This document shows, piece after piece, positions 9,901 through 18,129 of a stretch of DNA of 45,856 nucleotides. The DNA comes from a virus. The position numbers were made by a program, and so were the translations under genes. How positions within the stretch are numbered: the first letter of the stretch is position 1; the number at the start of each line of letters is the position of its first letter. The notes below the pieces were generated by a model, which was not told the DNA's origin, ran no database searches, and saw only the letters and a program-made list of their open reading frames with translations. The stretch covers positions 1 through 45,856 of the IMG/VR virus record IMGVR_UViG_3300047508_000090, one strand, 5' to 3'.

Positions 9901-10528
9901 AAGAAATAGTTGGAGTGTTACCCGATAAACCAGAATATATCCCACCACCATATCCGCTACGTATAGGATTAGTACCTAATATTCCTCTATTCTGCATACC
10001 TGCATAGCTAGTGCCGAATGTTCCCGATGTTGTATCAGGATTTGCACCCGCAATCGTCGCATAGCTCGCAGCATTGAATACATTATTGAGTGCAGCTCCC
10101 GTCATTTGCTGTCCAGAAGATAGCATATTGGCTGCACGTTGTCCAGTTAGTCCAGCTACTCTATTGCCCTGTTGTAATGCAACTCGTTCTGCTGAACGCC
10201 TAGCATTCGCATCCTGTGAGGCCAAGTTCATAAGAGCATCATTTGTCGTCTGCTGCAAAGCTGGTACACCCGCCAATGCAGATCTACGATCGCGCAAAGC
10301 TCCTAACCCTGCCGATTGATTTCGATAGATATTCTGCAGCGCGGCTTGATATTGCTCTTGTGGCAAGCCCGTTAAGGCCATCCTACGCGCATCAGAAAGG
10401 TTTGAAGCTTCTTGCTGATCGGCTTGCTGTTGTAGCTGTGCGGCTTCACGTTTTTGTTTCGCCCCTTTTACTCCTTGATATATTGCACTCGCTGCTGCAA
10501 TAGCTAATGGTATTAAGAATGCAGGCAT
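9881..10528 (-). CDS. Internal virion protein with hydrophobic N-terminus
   Basis: 215 residues. Residues 3-20 (AFLIPLAIAAASAIYQGV) form a hydrophobic, membrane-active-looking helix. A Gln/Ala-rich coiled-coil-like region follows (residues 22-125), and the tail is Gly/Ser/Tyr-rich. This layout resembles T7 gp14-like ejection proteins, which sit with large internal proteins and form the channel for DNA entry. It lies between the CxxCxxCC gene and the metallopeptidase-like gene in the same operon. The role is inferred from architecture and context. Confidence 0.7.
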   Translation of the reverse strand: MPAFLIPLAIAAASAIYQGVKGAKQKREAAQLQQQADQQEASNLSDARRMALTGLPQEQYQAALQNIYRNQSAGLGALRDRRSALAGVPALQQTTNDALMNLASQDANARRSAERVALQQGNRVAGLTGQRAANMLSSGQQMTGAALNNVFNAASYATIAGANPDTTSGTFGTSYAGMQNRGILGTNPIRSGYGGGIYSGLSGNTPTISYASSGY

Positions 10529-10530
10529 AA

Positions 10531-10833
10531 TTATATTTTTATCCTAAATGATTGATCGATGTTTAATTCGTTCATAAGTTCATTGCATTGTTGAGAAGCC
10601 AACTTATGAAACTCATTCTTTTTGATTCCAAACTCCTTCTTATAGAACTTGGCCGCGATATCTGTTCGACATACGTCTGGCCTATCATTATATACTGTAC
10701 ACCCAATTCCTTCCTCAAATTTCTCACATGTATTGCCATCTTCTTTATACCCAAAAGGGAATTCTATATCAAACTCCTTAAATAGATCGGCAGCTTTCCG
10801 GCAACATGCCCCACACTTCGTACAGTTAAACAT
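10531..10833 (-). CDS. YkgJ-type CxxCxxCC metal-binding protein
   Basis: 100 residues starting MFNCTKCGACCRKAAD, which carries the CxxCxxCC cluster of the YkgJ family (putative zinc/iron-chelate binding). Further cysteines follow in NTCEKF, GIGCTVYNDRPDVCR and SQQCNE. The spacing GCTVY..RPDVCR is typical of this family. It overlaps the 1055-residue tail gene by one base (10833) and has two bases before the downstream gene, so it is locked into the virion operon. Its role in the phage is unknown. Confidence 0.8.
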   Translation of the reverse strand: MFNCTKCGACCRKAADLFKEFDIEFPFGYKEDGNTCEKFEEGIGCTVYNDRPDVCRTDIAAKFYKKEFGIKKNEFHKLASQQCNELMNELNIDQSFRIKI

Positions 10834-13800
10834 TATTGATTGTTTTTCTGACTGATTATATATGACATCCCGACTGAATACAAAGATACCAAACTTTGCG
10901 CTGATGTTACTTTAAGTAAACATTTAATATAACTACCCTTCAATGTATCGCCATTAATCACTCCGCCGGGACTATTACTGTCCCTTAGTAAGCTTGCATG
11001 ATAATGTGATTCCAATAGCCGGAAGTCATCAGCAATCAAATTAGATTGCTGTGGCGCTGATCCATCAGGCTCGATTAAGGACGTAGATATCTCTGGCATT
11101 GGAATGACCACATTTGAAAGAACATCTATTGTCTGGAACGTTTTTTTAATAGCGAACTTATCATTAAAGACTACTTCAATGCCCCAATCTTCATCTACTC
11201 CATAGAACCGACATCTATTTACTTTGTCATTGTGTATATATGGTATCCCATTCTTGAATGTAACCAGATCGTTCTTTATGCAGGTCATCCACTCAGGATA
11301 GAAACGCAGGTCAGGAGATACGAATCGGTTTCTTACTTCATCCCACGATAATGTCTTAGGCGTGTTAATCACTGTTCTTACCGGCCCAGCTTCATAGGTA
11401 GCGATCTCCTGATAAGCGGAAATGTATGTGTTATTTTTCGTGTCAAACACGCCATATATATTAGCTCTCCCAGGTACGTCATCTACAAATGATGGCAAAA
11501 ATCCAGCATAGTCAGCATCCTTATATTTAACATCCTCTGTAATAGCAAAGCGATTCATCTTAGCCACAATAGATATAGGTGTAACCCCATCACGCGATAA
11601 CCGGCAAATAACCGATCTATTGGTATCATGGAAGTAATCTGCGAAGTTCTTCGTTGCTAACGAACATGGAGCATTGCCAATGCCAAAATCACCTAAATAA
11701 TATTGGATATTGTTTAATAATTGATCGCTTTGAGATACAACAGAGCCTCCATTTGCCGTACTCATGACGTTTTGTTGGATAGGAATCCAGCCGCATTTGA
11801 GTTCCTGGAACACCCTAAGCTGCCGATCCCGTACGGTCAATCTCTTAATCGCCCCAAAAGAACGATCACAATTATCAATGATATTTGCAGCCGGAAAGTT
11901 ATTCGTTTTATTCACATATGTATCCTGAATATATGCGCCGCCATATCTTATGTCAGATGGCAGGTTTTGCTCCTTGGCGTCCCTATCTACGATATACGGA
12001 CGACCATTCCCATTTACGGCACTTGAATATATATCAGAAAAATTAGGATCAGATATAGGTATATTGGTCAATGTGACATTAACAACAGAATTGCCAAATG
12101 TCATTTTCTCCCTTTTCCTATAATACACATCACCGTTTCTGGTAAAAACGAATCGTGCAGGTAATGTACTTGTTTGATCACCAGCTGATCCCTGATGATA
12201 TCTTGTTGGCGTTCCAGGGTTTAATATTTGATATTCCTTATCAAAATCAAAGTAAAATGAATTATTGTTAATATTTGATGGGCTATAAATCTCCACTAGA
12301 TACGCAGCTGGATCTCCCTCTATAGCAGTTGTTGCTTCGGTATTTTTCCTTATCTTAATAAAAGATCCACTGTATGTTGTGTTTATTATTGTAGGATCTT
12401 TCACTACGTTTATAATCTGCAAATCAATCTGTAAGTTTTCTGCCGAAGGCCCTAAAAAAGCCTTCATTCTCCTGACAAATCGTATTCTATCCCCTTCTAC
12501 AAAATCATAACTTAAGGCTAATTGTCCTTCTCTTGTAATCGAATCCGTTATAGGATCTAAGCGCATGTAGATATTATCTAAATCCCCGGTATTAATATTC
12601 GAAGCCACATAATATAAATACCTGCTACTCGTAAGGCAATTAGTCCTAACCCATTTATACGTTTTTGCCCATATCGGAGGTTGATGGAAAATAGCTGCAG
12701 ATATTTTAGGAATAAAGACGTTGTAATTATCGCTACCAAGATTGTCGCTGATGTAGAACGACGTATTCACTTCCATAGTCTTGGTTGGCGTGATGACTTG
12801 TGCGTTATGCACGCCATCTGTTCTTTTATACTCATCAAAATACACCAACCCAAATTTATATTTCCCAGACATTTTATAACCGAGAATATTATCTCCATTA
12901 TTTATTACAACTAATTCATTTTCATAACTTGACATTGAAACATCTACAGGATCGGGAAAATTCAACCCCTCTGTGATATTCCCATATGCTAATGTATTCC
13001 CATTTACTAGTGCCTGGGAACCAGCAGCTGTTGGGACAAAATCAGATACTTGGTTTGTATCTGCCGGGGTTTGAGGTACGCCACTGGTATCATTGTAGAA
13101 ACTATATGAATATGTAGAATCATCAGTAATGCCCAGCTCTTCTTTATTGAATGTTTCTAAAAGAGATAAATCTCCCCATAAAGAAGCGATATTCTGCCTA
13201 ACGCCTAACTCTATCTTTTTTACATTAGATGCCCCAGTAGGAATTACTAAAGAGATATAATTATTTATCGTAGGATCTGAATCTCTATCAGGATCAAATG
13301 GTGTTACGGGAATTGGATAATCACTCCATCCACTCCATGTAGATTTTTCAAAATCATCATAAACAAACCTTACCTGAAACTGGAATAGCTTAGCCCGCAC
13401 ATTGTTTGTAGTTCTGTCTAGGTCTGACAGCCAAGTGGCTAATGGAGAATCAGGTGGCCGTTTTACGACAGTAGTATAATCGTAAATAATCGGTGACGGA
13501 TAACCAGTGGCAGTCCCAAAGTTCTTCCCTTTTAGAATATTTATTTTCCTTGGCCGCCGAACGCCTTCCGTCCAAAAAAGTAAATCGCCTTCGTCGTCAG
13601 CTCGGTGAATGATGTCTATACTATGAATCTTAATCCATGGTTCAAATTGTGTAATATCTACATTATTAGTCCATGTAAGATTTTTGAAGATAGGTGTAAT
13701 TATGCCTGTTTCGGGATTAATCTCAATGATCTGATCGTAATTATTGCTATTGCAGATCATAGCGATAACTACGCTACGAAACTCATCCGGATAGGAGCCT

Positions 13801-14000
13801 ATGCAAATATTAGTACCGGCATCGTAATCATACGCGCCGATACGGACATTACCCTCAATATTGATAGCCGCTCCTTCCTGTTGTTCATCAGAAGCCGCCA
13901 TGCGCATATTAATGGCATTCGTCCAATCATTGGGCGGTAACAAATGTAACTCCGTATCCCAATTAAGCCCTCCTTCGGTAAATACTTTTATCTCTTGCAT
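10833..14000 (-). CDS. Large tail-hub/stabilisation protein (crAss-like 'muzzle' type)
   Basis: 1055 residues beginning MQEIKVFTEGGLNWDTELHLLPPNDWTNAINMR, the kind of N-terminus seen in crAss-like tail-stabilisation proteins: an FxGGLNxD-like opening followed by a beta-rich body with propeller-like repeats (LLFWTEGVRRPRKINI, IDIIHRADDEGD). It sits directly downstream of three ring-type genes with one-base overlaps at both ends, the order expected for the outer tail of these podoviruses. No enzymatic motif is seen. The family assignment is by recognition and has not been searched. Confidence 0.8.
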   Translation of the reverse strand: MQEIKVFTEGGLNWDTELHLLPPNDWTNAINMRMAASDEQQEGAAINIEGNVRIGAYDYDAGTNICIGSYPDEFRSVVIAMICNSNNYDQIIEINPETGIITPIFKNLTWTNNVDITQFEPWIKIHSIDIIHRADDEGDLLFWTEGVRRPRKINILKGKNFGTATGYPSPIIYDYTTVVKRPPDSPLATWLSDLDRTTNNVRAKLFQFQVRFVYDDFEKSTWSGWSDYPIPVTPFDPDRDSDPTINNYISLVIPTGASNVKKIELGVRQNIASLWGDLSLLETFNKEELGITDDSTYSYSFYNDTSGVPQTPADTNQVSDFVPTAAGSQALVNGNTLAYGNITEGLNFPDPVDVSMSSYENELVVINNGDNILGYKMSGKYKFGLVYFDEYKRTDGVHNAQVITPTKTMEVNTSFYISDNLGSDNYNVFIPKISAAIFHQPPIWAKTYKWVRTNCLTSSRYLYYVASNINTGDLDNIYMRLDPITDSITREGQLALSYDFVEGDRIRFVRRMKAFLGPSAENLQIDLQIINVVKDPTIINTTYSGSFIKIRKNTEATTAIEGDPAAYLVEIYSPSNINNNSFYFDFDKEYQILNPGTPTRYHQGSAGDQTSTLPARFVFTRNGDVYYRKREKMTFGNSVVNVTLTNIPISDPNFSDIYSSAVNGNGRPYIVDRDAKEQNLPSDIRYGGAYIQDTYVNKTNNFPAANIIDNCDRSFGAIKRLTVRDRQLRVFQELKCGWIPIQQNVMSTANGGSVVSQSDQLLNNIQYYLGDFGIGNAPCSLATKNFADYFHDTNRSVICRLSRDGVTPISIVAKMNRFAITEDVKYKDADYAGFLPSFVDDVPGRANIYGVFDTKNNTYISAYQEIATYEAGPVRTVINTPKTLSWDEVRNRFVSPDLRFYPEWMTCIKNDLVTFKNGIPYIHNDKVNRCRFYGVDEDWGIEVVFNDKFAIKKTFQTIDVLSNVVIPMPEISTSLIEPDGSAPQQSNLIADDFRLLESHYHASLLRDSNSPGGVINGDTLKGSYIKCLLKVTSAQSLVSLYSVGMSYIISQKNNQ

Positions 14001-14788
14001 TATCCTTTAGGTACTAGTCTTATTGCATCTTGTGATGCATCAATTGCATCTTGTAATATAAATGGTGTAAGTCTATTGCGTGCTAGATTTTTCTCCCGGA
14101 AATAAGCCCGTTTACGCTCTGTCTTATCATACACGCTCACTTTTCGGGAAGCCGCTAATTGGTTGATATCCTTCCATGAAATCCAGGCAATCAATGCTTC
14201 CTGTGCCATTATAGGCACTTTGAAATTCTCATCTGGCAAAGAAAGATATTCCAGGATGATATAATCATGATTGAAATTCGGATTTAGAACAATAGTACCA
14301 CTATCTGCATCTATCTCAAAGCTACCTTCACTCAGCAATTCATTGCCCGAAAGTCCAAATAACGTAACTCCATAATATCCATATGCAGGATTTGAGAAGT
14401 TTAAATAGAATAGGTCAATCGGTAGGCTTAGATCTGGTGGGCCGCTGGCATCTACCACTTTGGATAATCGCTTAGGATTATTAGCCGCCATTGTTGTCAA
14501 CTGCGGATTATGTTTCAATGTTGCAACTTCTCCACGACTATTTAATATCCCCACTTTGCTCCAATTAATATAATCCTCTGGTAATTGAGCTGTCTTATTT
14601 GCATCAACACATATCTCCACAGACTTTACCGCTCCTGTTGCGCCACCAGTTACATCGAATAGTAAATCAACAGCTCCACGCGCAGCAATTCCTCGAAGCC
14701 TACGATAAGTAGACTGATTCTGCATTGCTTCATCCTGATAGTAGGCTATAATCTTCTTTAAGGTCGTAAACTCTGCGGTTTCTCCCAT
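14000..14788 (-). CDS. Tail ring/tubular protein
   Basis: 262 residues. It has a helical N-terminus (residues 1-45), a beta-rich middle (VEICVDANKTAQLPEDYINWSKVGI), and a C-terminal helical part rich in basic residues (KTERKRAYFREKNLARNRL). The phrase LPEDYINWSKVG recalls the gp4/tubular-A-like ring proteins of podovirus tails. It overlaps the hub gene by one base and has three bases to its upstream neighbour. Probably one ring of the portal-tail assembly. Confidence 0.75.
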   Translation of the reverse strand: MGETAEFTTLKKIIAYYQDEAMQNQSTYRRLRGIAARGAVDLLFDVTGGATGAVKSVEICVDANKTAQLPEDYINWSKVGILNSRGEVATLKHNPQLTTMAANNPKRLSKVVDASGPPDLSLPIDLFYLNFSNPAYGYYGVTLFGLSGNELLSEGSFEIDADSGTIVLNPNFNHDYIILEYLSLPDENFKVPIMAQEALIAWISWKDINQLAASRKVSVYDKTERKRAYFREKNLARNRLTPFILQDAIDASQDAIRLVPKG

Positions 14789-14791
14789 ATA

Positions 14792-15433
14792 TTATCGCAT
14801 CTGTGGAGTCGGCTTTCCATCCTCCGATGAATCAATAGTAACATTCATTTGAATGCCCAATGTCTTATCAATGTACTCGATCATAAGCGGTAAATATGCG
14901 TCCGGTATATTCATCGGGGCATCAGGATCACTTGATTGACTGCTAATCATCCTCACATTTGCCTTGTATTTTGTAATATCGCTACATGAATGCAATGATG
15001 CAGTAGTGCCATTTACCCAAAAATATACCTCGTCGCACCCGCCATCAAGATCATACAAAAAATGCACCTCTCTCGGCGAAATCGGTTTTGCAAATATTTT
15101 AGCACCGCTGCCTGCTATCAACATGAAATCTGATATATCCCATCCAGCACCAATACCTACCGGTTGCTGCGGTAATGCGGCGCGATATTGACCAGAAACA
15201 GTATCTTTTGTTATTGTAATTCCTATAAATTCAGAATAAAAAGCATCTGAAATATTCTCGATGCCGTTAAGCTGTATTTCCTCCTTGTACTGGGCTTTAA
15301 CAGCATATCCCACGGCACTATTAATATATTGATTGATTAATCCCGAAGTCAATTCAGAATCCTGAGAAATTGTACCCCCAGATAATTGGCGTTGAACCAA
15401 TTCTATCAAATGTCGTCTTGTTGTAGCTGCCAT
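14792..15433 (-). CDS. Tail ring protein
   Basis: 213 residues. The helical N-terminus (RRHLIELVQRQLSGGTISQDSELTSG) is followed by a beta-rich core. The opening pattern, a helix and then a 'D-x-E-L' turn before IxQYINSAVG, is shared by many podovirus head-tail connector subunits. It is sandwiched between two other ring-type genes, with a one-base overlap at 15433. Assigned by context and fold impression only. Confidence 0.7.
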   Translation of the reverse strand: MAATTRRHLIELVQRQLSGGTISQDSELTSGLINQYINSAVGYAVKAQYKEEIQLNGIENISDAFYSEFIGITITKDTVSGQYRAALPQQPVGIGAGWDISDFMLIAGSGAKIFAKPISPREVHFLYDLDGGCDEVYFWVNGTTASLHSCSDITKYKANVRMISSQSSDPDAPMNIPDAYLPLMIEYIDKTLGIQMNVTIDSSEDGKPTPQMR

Positions 15434-16101
15434 TATTGACCATTATTTTTTGCCTCATTAAAATAGCCAGTTAAACTCTGAGCCTGGATGCTGATACCAA
15501 ACATAAATAACACCCTAATCATAATATCATTACATTCCAGATCGCCCCAAAGGCCCGTTGTTGATCCACCTAGGTCATATATAGGCCGTCCATCCACAAT
15601 AGTAAATCCATATATTACATCAGGGGCAACACGAATATATTCCCAATTGATATTCCCAATTGATACAGGAAATAATTTATAATAATTATCTTTTTCTGTA
15701 TATATTGGAGATTCGTCTATTGGATCAATTACTGATGACAAGTGAGATGCAATACGATCTTCCTCTACTCTCCATATTCTTTTTTTATCATCTGTTGTTC
15801 TCATGGAGAGAATATCTACCATATCAGGTGGTTTAAGCAAGTGTCCATCTCCTGATACAGTTACACCTTCTCCAACAACGATAAAAGGATCCAATTTCTG
15901 TTTAACTTGCTGCATATTGGCTGCCGGTAATTTGCCTCGTTTTCGATTAGCATCCCATCCTATGATTGTTTCAATAAGCTCATGTTGATATTGCTTCTGC
16001 GCAAGATTATAGGCATTTTGGAACTCCGATGGAGATAAATAACCCGACTGTTGCTTATTGGCAATGAAACGGCATAAATCGTACTGTAATCCAATATCCA
16101 T
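15433..16101 (-). CDS. Tail ring/connector protein, first gene of the tail operon
   Basis: 222 residues from the ATG at 16101 (MDIGLQYDLCRFIANKQQSG). A longer frame reaches 16155, but the shorter start is preferred because TATATTTG lies only five bases before it and the extra residues are not protein-like. The helical N-terminus with YLSPSEFQNAYNLAQ is typical of connector/ring proteins in Bacteroidetes podoviruses. It starts a continuous minus-strand unit running to 844 or beyond. The transcript is probably nearly leaderless. Confidence 0.75.
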   Translation of the reverse strand: MDIGLQYDLCRFIANKQQSGYLSPSEFQNAYNLAQKQYQHELIETIIGWDANRKRGKLPAANMQQVKQKLDPFIVVGEGVTVSGDGHLLKPPDMVDILSMRTTDDKKRIWRVEEDRIASHLSSVIDPIDESPIYTEKDNYYKLFPVSIGNINWEYIRVAPDVIYGFTIVDGRPIYDLGGSTTGLWGDLECNDIMIRVLFMFGISIQAQSLTGYFNEAKNNGQ

Positions 16102-16105
16102 ATAA

Positions 16106-16113
16106 CAAATATA
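16106..16113 (-). promoter_or_regulatory. Putative -7 element for the tail operon
   Basis: The minus strand reads TATATTTG, five bases upstream of the ATG at 16101, preceded by TTTGG. No clear -33 TTG is visible at 20-base spacing. It lies back to back with the plus-strand island promoter. Confidence 0.5.
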
Positions 16114-16147
16114 CCAAATAATTATGTGTGCAGATTGATGATTTTTC

Positions 16148-16190
16148 TTGGCCACTGTTGTTTCATTTGTTATATTTGCGCAAATGCAAA
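16148..16190 (+). promoter_or_regulatory. Promoter with overlapping palindromic operator, first plus-strand island
   Basis: A TTG (16148-16150), 20 bases, then TATATTTG (16171-16178) fits the Bacteroidetes -33/-7 promoter exactly. The -7 overlaps the 10-bp palindrome TTTGCGCAAA. The 20-mer TATATTTGCGCAAATGCAAA at 16171-16190 is repeated exactly at 26296-26315. The first plausible ATG follows four bases after it (16194), so the transcript leader would be very short. Confidence 0.65.
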
Positions 16191-16193
16191 CCT

Positions 16194-16679
16194 ATGAATG
16201 GGCTGAATCAAGATACTGAACTAAATAAAATTCCAGAGAGCGAAATAGTATATGCTAAAAATAGTATAATGTCAAATGCAAGGAGCCAACAATACTATTC
16301 ACCTGGAATATCCGATTTTTATATTGGATGTGAATTTGAGATTTCACAACATGGATCAGATAAATGGGAAACGGGAGCAAGTGATCCAACTGGACTGATT
16401 CATGTATATAAAACATGGAGAGAATATAATAGCCAATATAGGATTCCATACCTGACCGCAGAACAGATCGAAGCAGAAGGATGGACGCAGCAAATAAATG
16501 AGAATATATTTTTTATATCCATAAACTCTCTTTGTGGGTATAGAGTATATACAGAGCCGGAATTACATAGCATTGAAATTGAAAGGGTATTAATGGACAG
16601 TGATGATGTAATATACAAAGGACCATGCCGCTGTATCAACGATTTTAGACTAATTTGTAAACTATTAAACATTAACTAA
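16194..16679 (+). CDS. Hypothetical protein, first gene of plus-strand island 1
   Basis: 161 residues from ATG 16194 (MNGLNQDTELNK). An upstream ATG at 16128 would start before the promoter, and an internal one at 16270 (MSNARSQQYYSPGISDFYIG) is also possible. The motif SDFYIGCEFEI, a central TGLIHVYKTWREYNSQYRIPYLTAEQIEAEGW and a C-terminal RCINDFRLICKLLNIN give the look of a small soluble alpha/beta protein. Proteins of this style recur in Bacteroidetes phages; no function can be assigned. It overlaps the next gene as TAATG. Confidence 0.75.
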   Translation: MNGLNQDTELNKIPESEIVYAKNSIMSNARSQQYYSPGISDFYIGCEFEISQHGSDKWETGASDPTGLIHVYKTWREYNSQYRIPYLTAEQIEAEGWTQQINENIFFISINSLCGYRVYTEPELHSIEIERVLMDSDDVIYKGPCRCINDFRLICKLLNIN

Positions 16680-16852
16680 TGGCTATCGATTACGGTAAAG
16701 GAATCTCGAAGACAAACGAGAACATTTCCAAGATGAACAAAGCTGGAAAACATTTTATGGGTAAGAATGCGATGCAGGTAGCACCGGCTGCACCACCCAA
16801 ACCAGCACCAGCAACAAAACCAGTGTCAAAACCTAAATCAAAGAAAAAATGA
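16679..16852 (+). CDS. Small basic Pro/Lys-rich protein
   Basis: 57 residues from ATG 16679, missed by length filters. The N-terminus is MAIDYGKGISKTNENISKMN, with a Pro/Ala-rich middle and a KPKSKKK tail; overall strongly basic. It overlaps the previous stop (TAATG) and the next start (ATGA, 16849-16852), a tight translational coupling that argues it is expressed. Probably a small nucleic-acid-associated or virion protein; function unknown. Confidence 0.65.
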   Translation: MAIDYGKGISKTNENISKMNKAGKHFMGKNAMQVAPAAPPKPAPATKPVSKPKSKKK

Positions 16853-17007
16853 AAAAAGTAACTGGATTCAAATAAGTTCAGAAGAAAGTAGAAGGTGAAG
16901 GCTATAGTAAACAAGCAGCAGGAGCTATTGTGGCGTCTGCTGCCAGGAATGCTTCGCCGTCAGCCAAAGCAAAAAACAAAAACTTGTCCAAGGTGAAAGG
17001 TAAGTAG
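16849..17007 (+). pseudogene. Small basic phage protein interrupted by one in-frame TAA
   Basis: The frame reads MKKVTGFK, then TAA (16873-16875), then VQKKVEGEGYSKQAAGAIVA and on to SPSAKAKNKNLSKVKGK and a TAG at 17005. The part after the TAA looks intact and conserved-type: GYSKQAAGAIVASAARNASP...NPxLxKVKG is a pattern seen in small proteins of many phages. No ATG follows the TAA, so restarting is unlikely to rescue it. A single change (for example CAA to TAA) would explain it, as would readthrough. TAA is a normal stop elsewhere in the window. Confidence 0.6.
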
Positions 17008-17072
17008 CCTTTTATCATTGCGAAACTAACTGAACTATCCGGAATTACCGGATGGTATAAAAAAATTATACT

Positions 17073-17756
17073 TTGAAAGTGCCAAATAACAACATAGGAG
17101 AAAAGCGCCTTCTCGTTTCAACCTTTCCCGATCAGAAAGAAACGTTTCGCATAAAGAAAAATGATGGGACATATGGCAGTCTATTCCTTGGCTTTAAAGA
17201 GTGGAAATTAGACGGGTGGGAAGGCAATCCAACACTTGGTAAGGCGCTCATGGATTGCGACGAAATAAAGGCCGGAGATTACGTCCTGACATCACACAAT
17301 GCTTTCCAGAACGAGCGAATGCAGATTCAGCGGCACGATCTGGATAAATGCAATGTGTATGACCTGGAACCAGATGAGCAGGTATTTTCCATACCAAAGA
17401 GCTTTTGTTGGGTAGGCATTCGGGGAGAAGGTGAATTATTCTCCATTGGAGCTAGTTTAATCTGCAATCGCATCTACGAACCTGCAATAGAAACTATTCT
17501 GATTATTGAGGATAAAAAGAAGATGAAGAACTTCGTGCAAGTTAAACAGATGCCGGATAATCCAGGTCTATACTTTACCGAGGACAATGAGGTCTGCATG
17601 ACTGAAATAAGCGTGGGGGATATTATAGCGGTACACAAGAATGCAGACGTAGAGCATAAGTACGTGTGGGAAAACCAACCACGATCTCTTATCCGGGTTA
17701 ATTTTCAACGTGATTTTCTGTGCGTTCGTACAGAGGGATTAAAATATGAGTTATGA
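17073..17756 (+). CDS. Hypothetical protein, weak GroES-like impression
   Basis: About 227 residues. The frame has no ATG until about residue 60, so TTG at 17073 (or GTG two codons later) is the probable start. The protein is beta-rich with repeated turns of the form AGDYVLTS and, near residue 180, VGDIIAVHKN, which recall co-chaperonin GroES-type strands; this is weak and may be wrong. It ends four bases into the next gene (ATGA). No membrane or catalytic motif is seen. Confidence 0.65.
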   Translation: MKVPNNNIGEKRLLVSTFPDQKETFRIKKNDGTYGSLFLGFKEWKLDGWEGNPTLGKALMDCDEIKAGDYVLTSHNAFQNERMQIQRHDLDKCNVYDLEPDEQVFSIPKSFCWVGIRGEGELFSIGASLICNRIYEPAIETILIIEDKKKMKNFVQVKQMPDNPGLYFTEDNEVCMTEISVGDIIAVHKNADVEHKYVWENQPRSLIRVNFQRDFLCVRTEGLKYEL

Positions 17757-18118
17757 AGAAGCAGATTAACTTCATAGTTCCATTGGCGGTTTATCCATTT
17801 GATGTAATGTGTTCTTTTGGGGAATCGGACGATAAACTAAAGAGTGCGATACAGAAATATGGCGGCAAATGGAATAAAGTGATGATGATTAGTGAAAATG
17901 CAAAAGGAAGAACAGTTGTTTTAAATGGTGGTCAAACATTATTGCGACTATTTAAATATCCTATTGATTGTGAAGATTATGGCATATTGGCTCATGAAAT
18001 ATTCCACGCAGTAGATTTTCTAATGCGACGAATAAATATCAAATTAACAAAAAAATCCGATGAGGCTTATGCTTATCTGATTGGATACCTCACTGAGCAG
18101 ATTTATAAACGTCTTTAA
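17753..18118 (+). CDS. Metallopeptidase-like protein (LAHEIFH)
   Basis: 121 residues. YGILAHEIFHAVDFLMRRI at about residues 79-97 contains HExxH, and SDEAYAYLIGYLTEQIY downstream supplies a possible third acidic ligand (E of DEA). The same arrangement, a small protein with an HExxH followed by a DE-A-x-A-Y-L-xG helix, is common in phage zinc-peptidase-like proteins. It overlaps the previous gene by four bases and lies 11 bases before the AAA+ gene. The substrate is unknown. Confidence 0.75.
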   Translation: MKKQINFIVPLAVYPFDVMCSFGESDDKLKSAIQKYGGKWNKVMMISENAKGRTVVLNGGQTLLRLFKYPIDCEDYGILAHEIFHAVDFLMRRINIKLTKKSDEAYAYLIGYLTEQIYKRL

Positions 18119-18129
18119 CAAATAAAAGA

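Noticed and set aside
16849-17007. Wholesale reassignment of TAA (or another stop) in this phage
   Set aside because: Most genes end at TAA and neighbours abut or overlap exactly at these stops. Long genes contain no in-frame stops, so only isolated cases need explaining.
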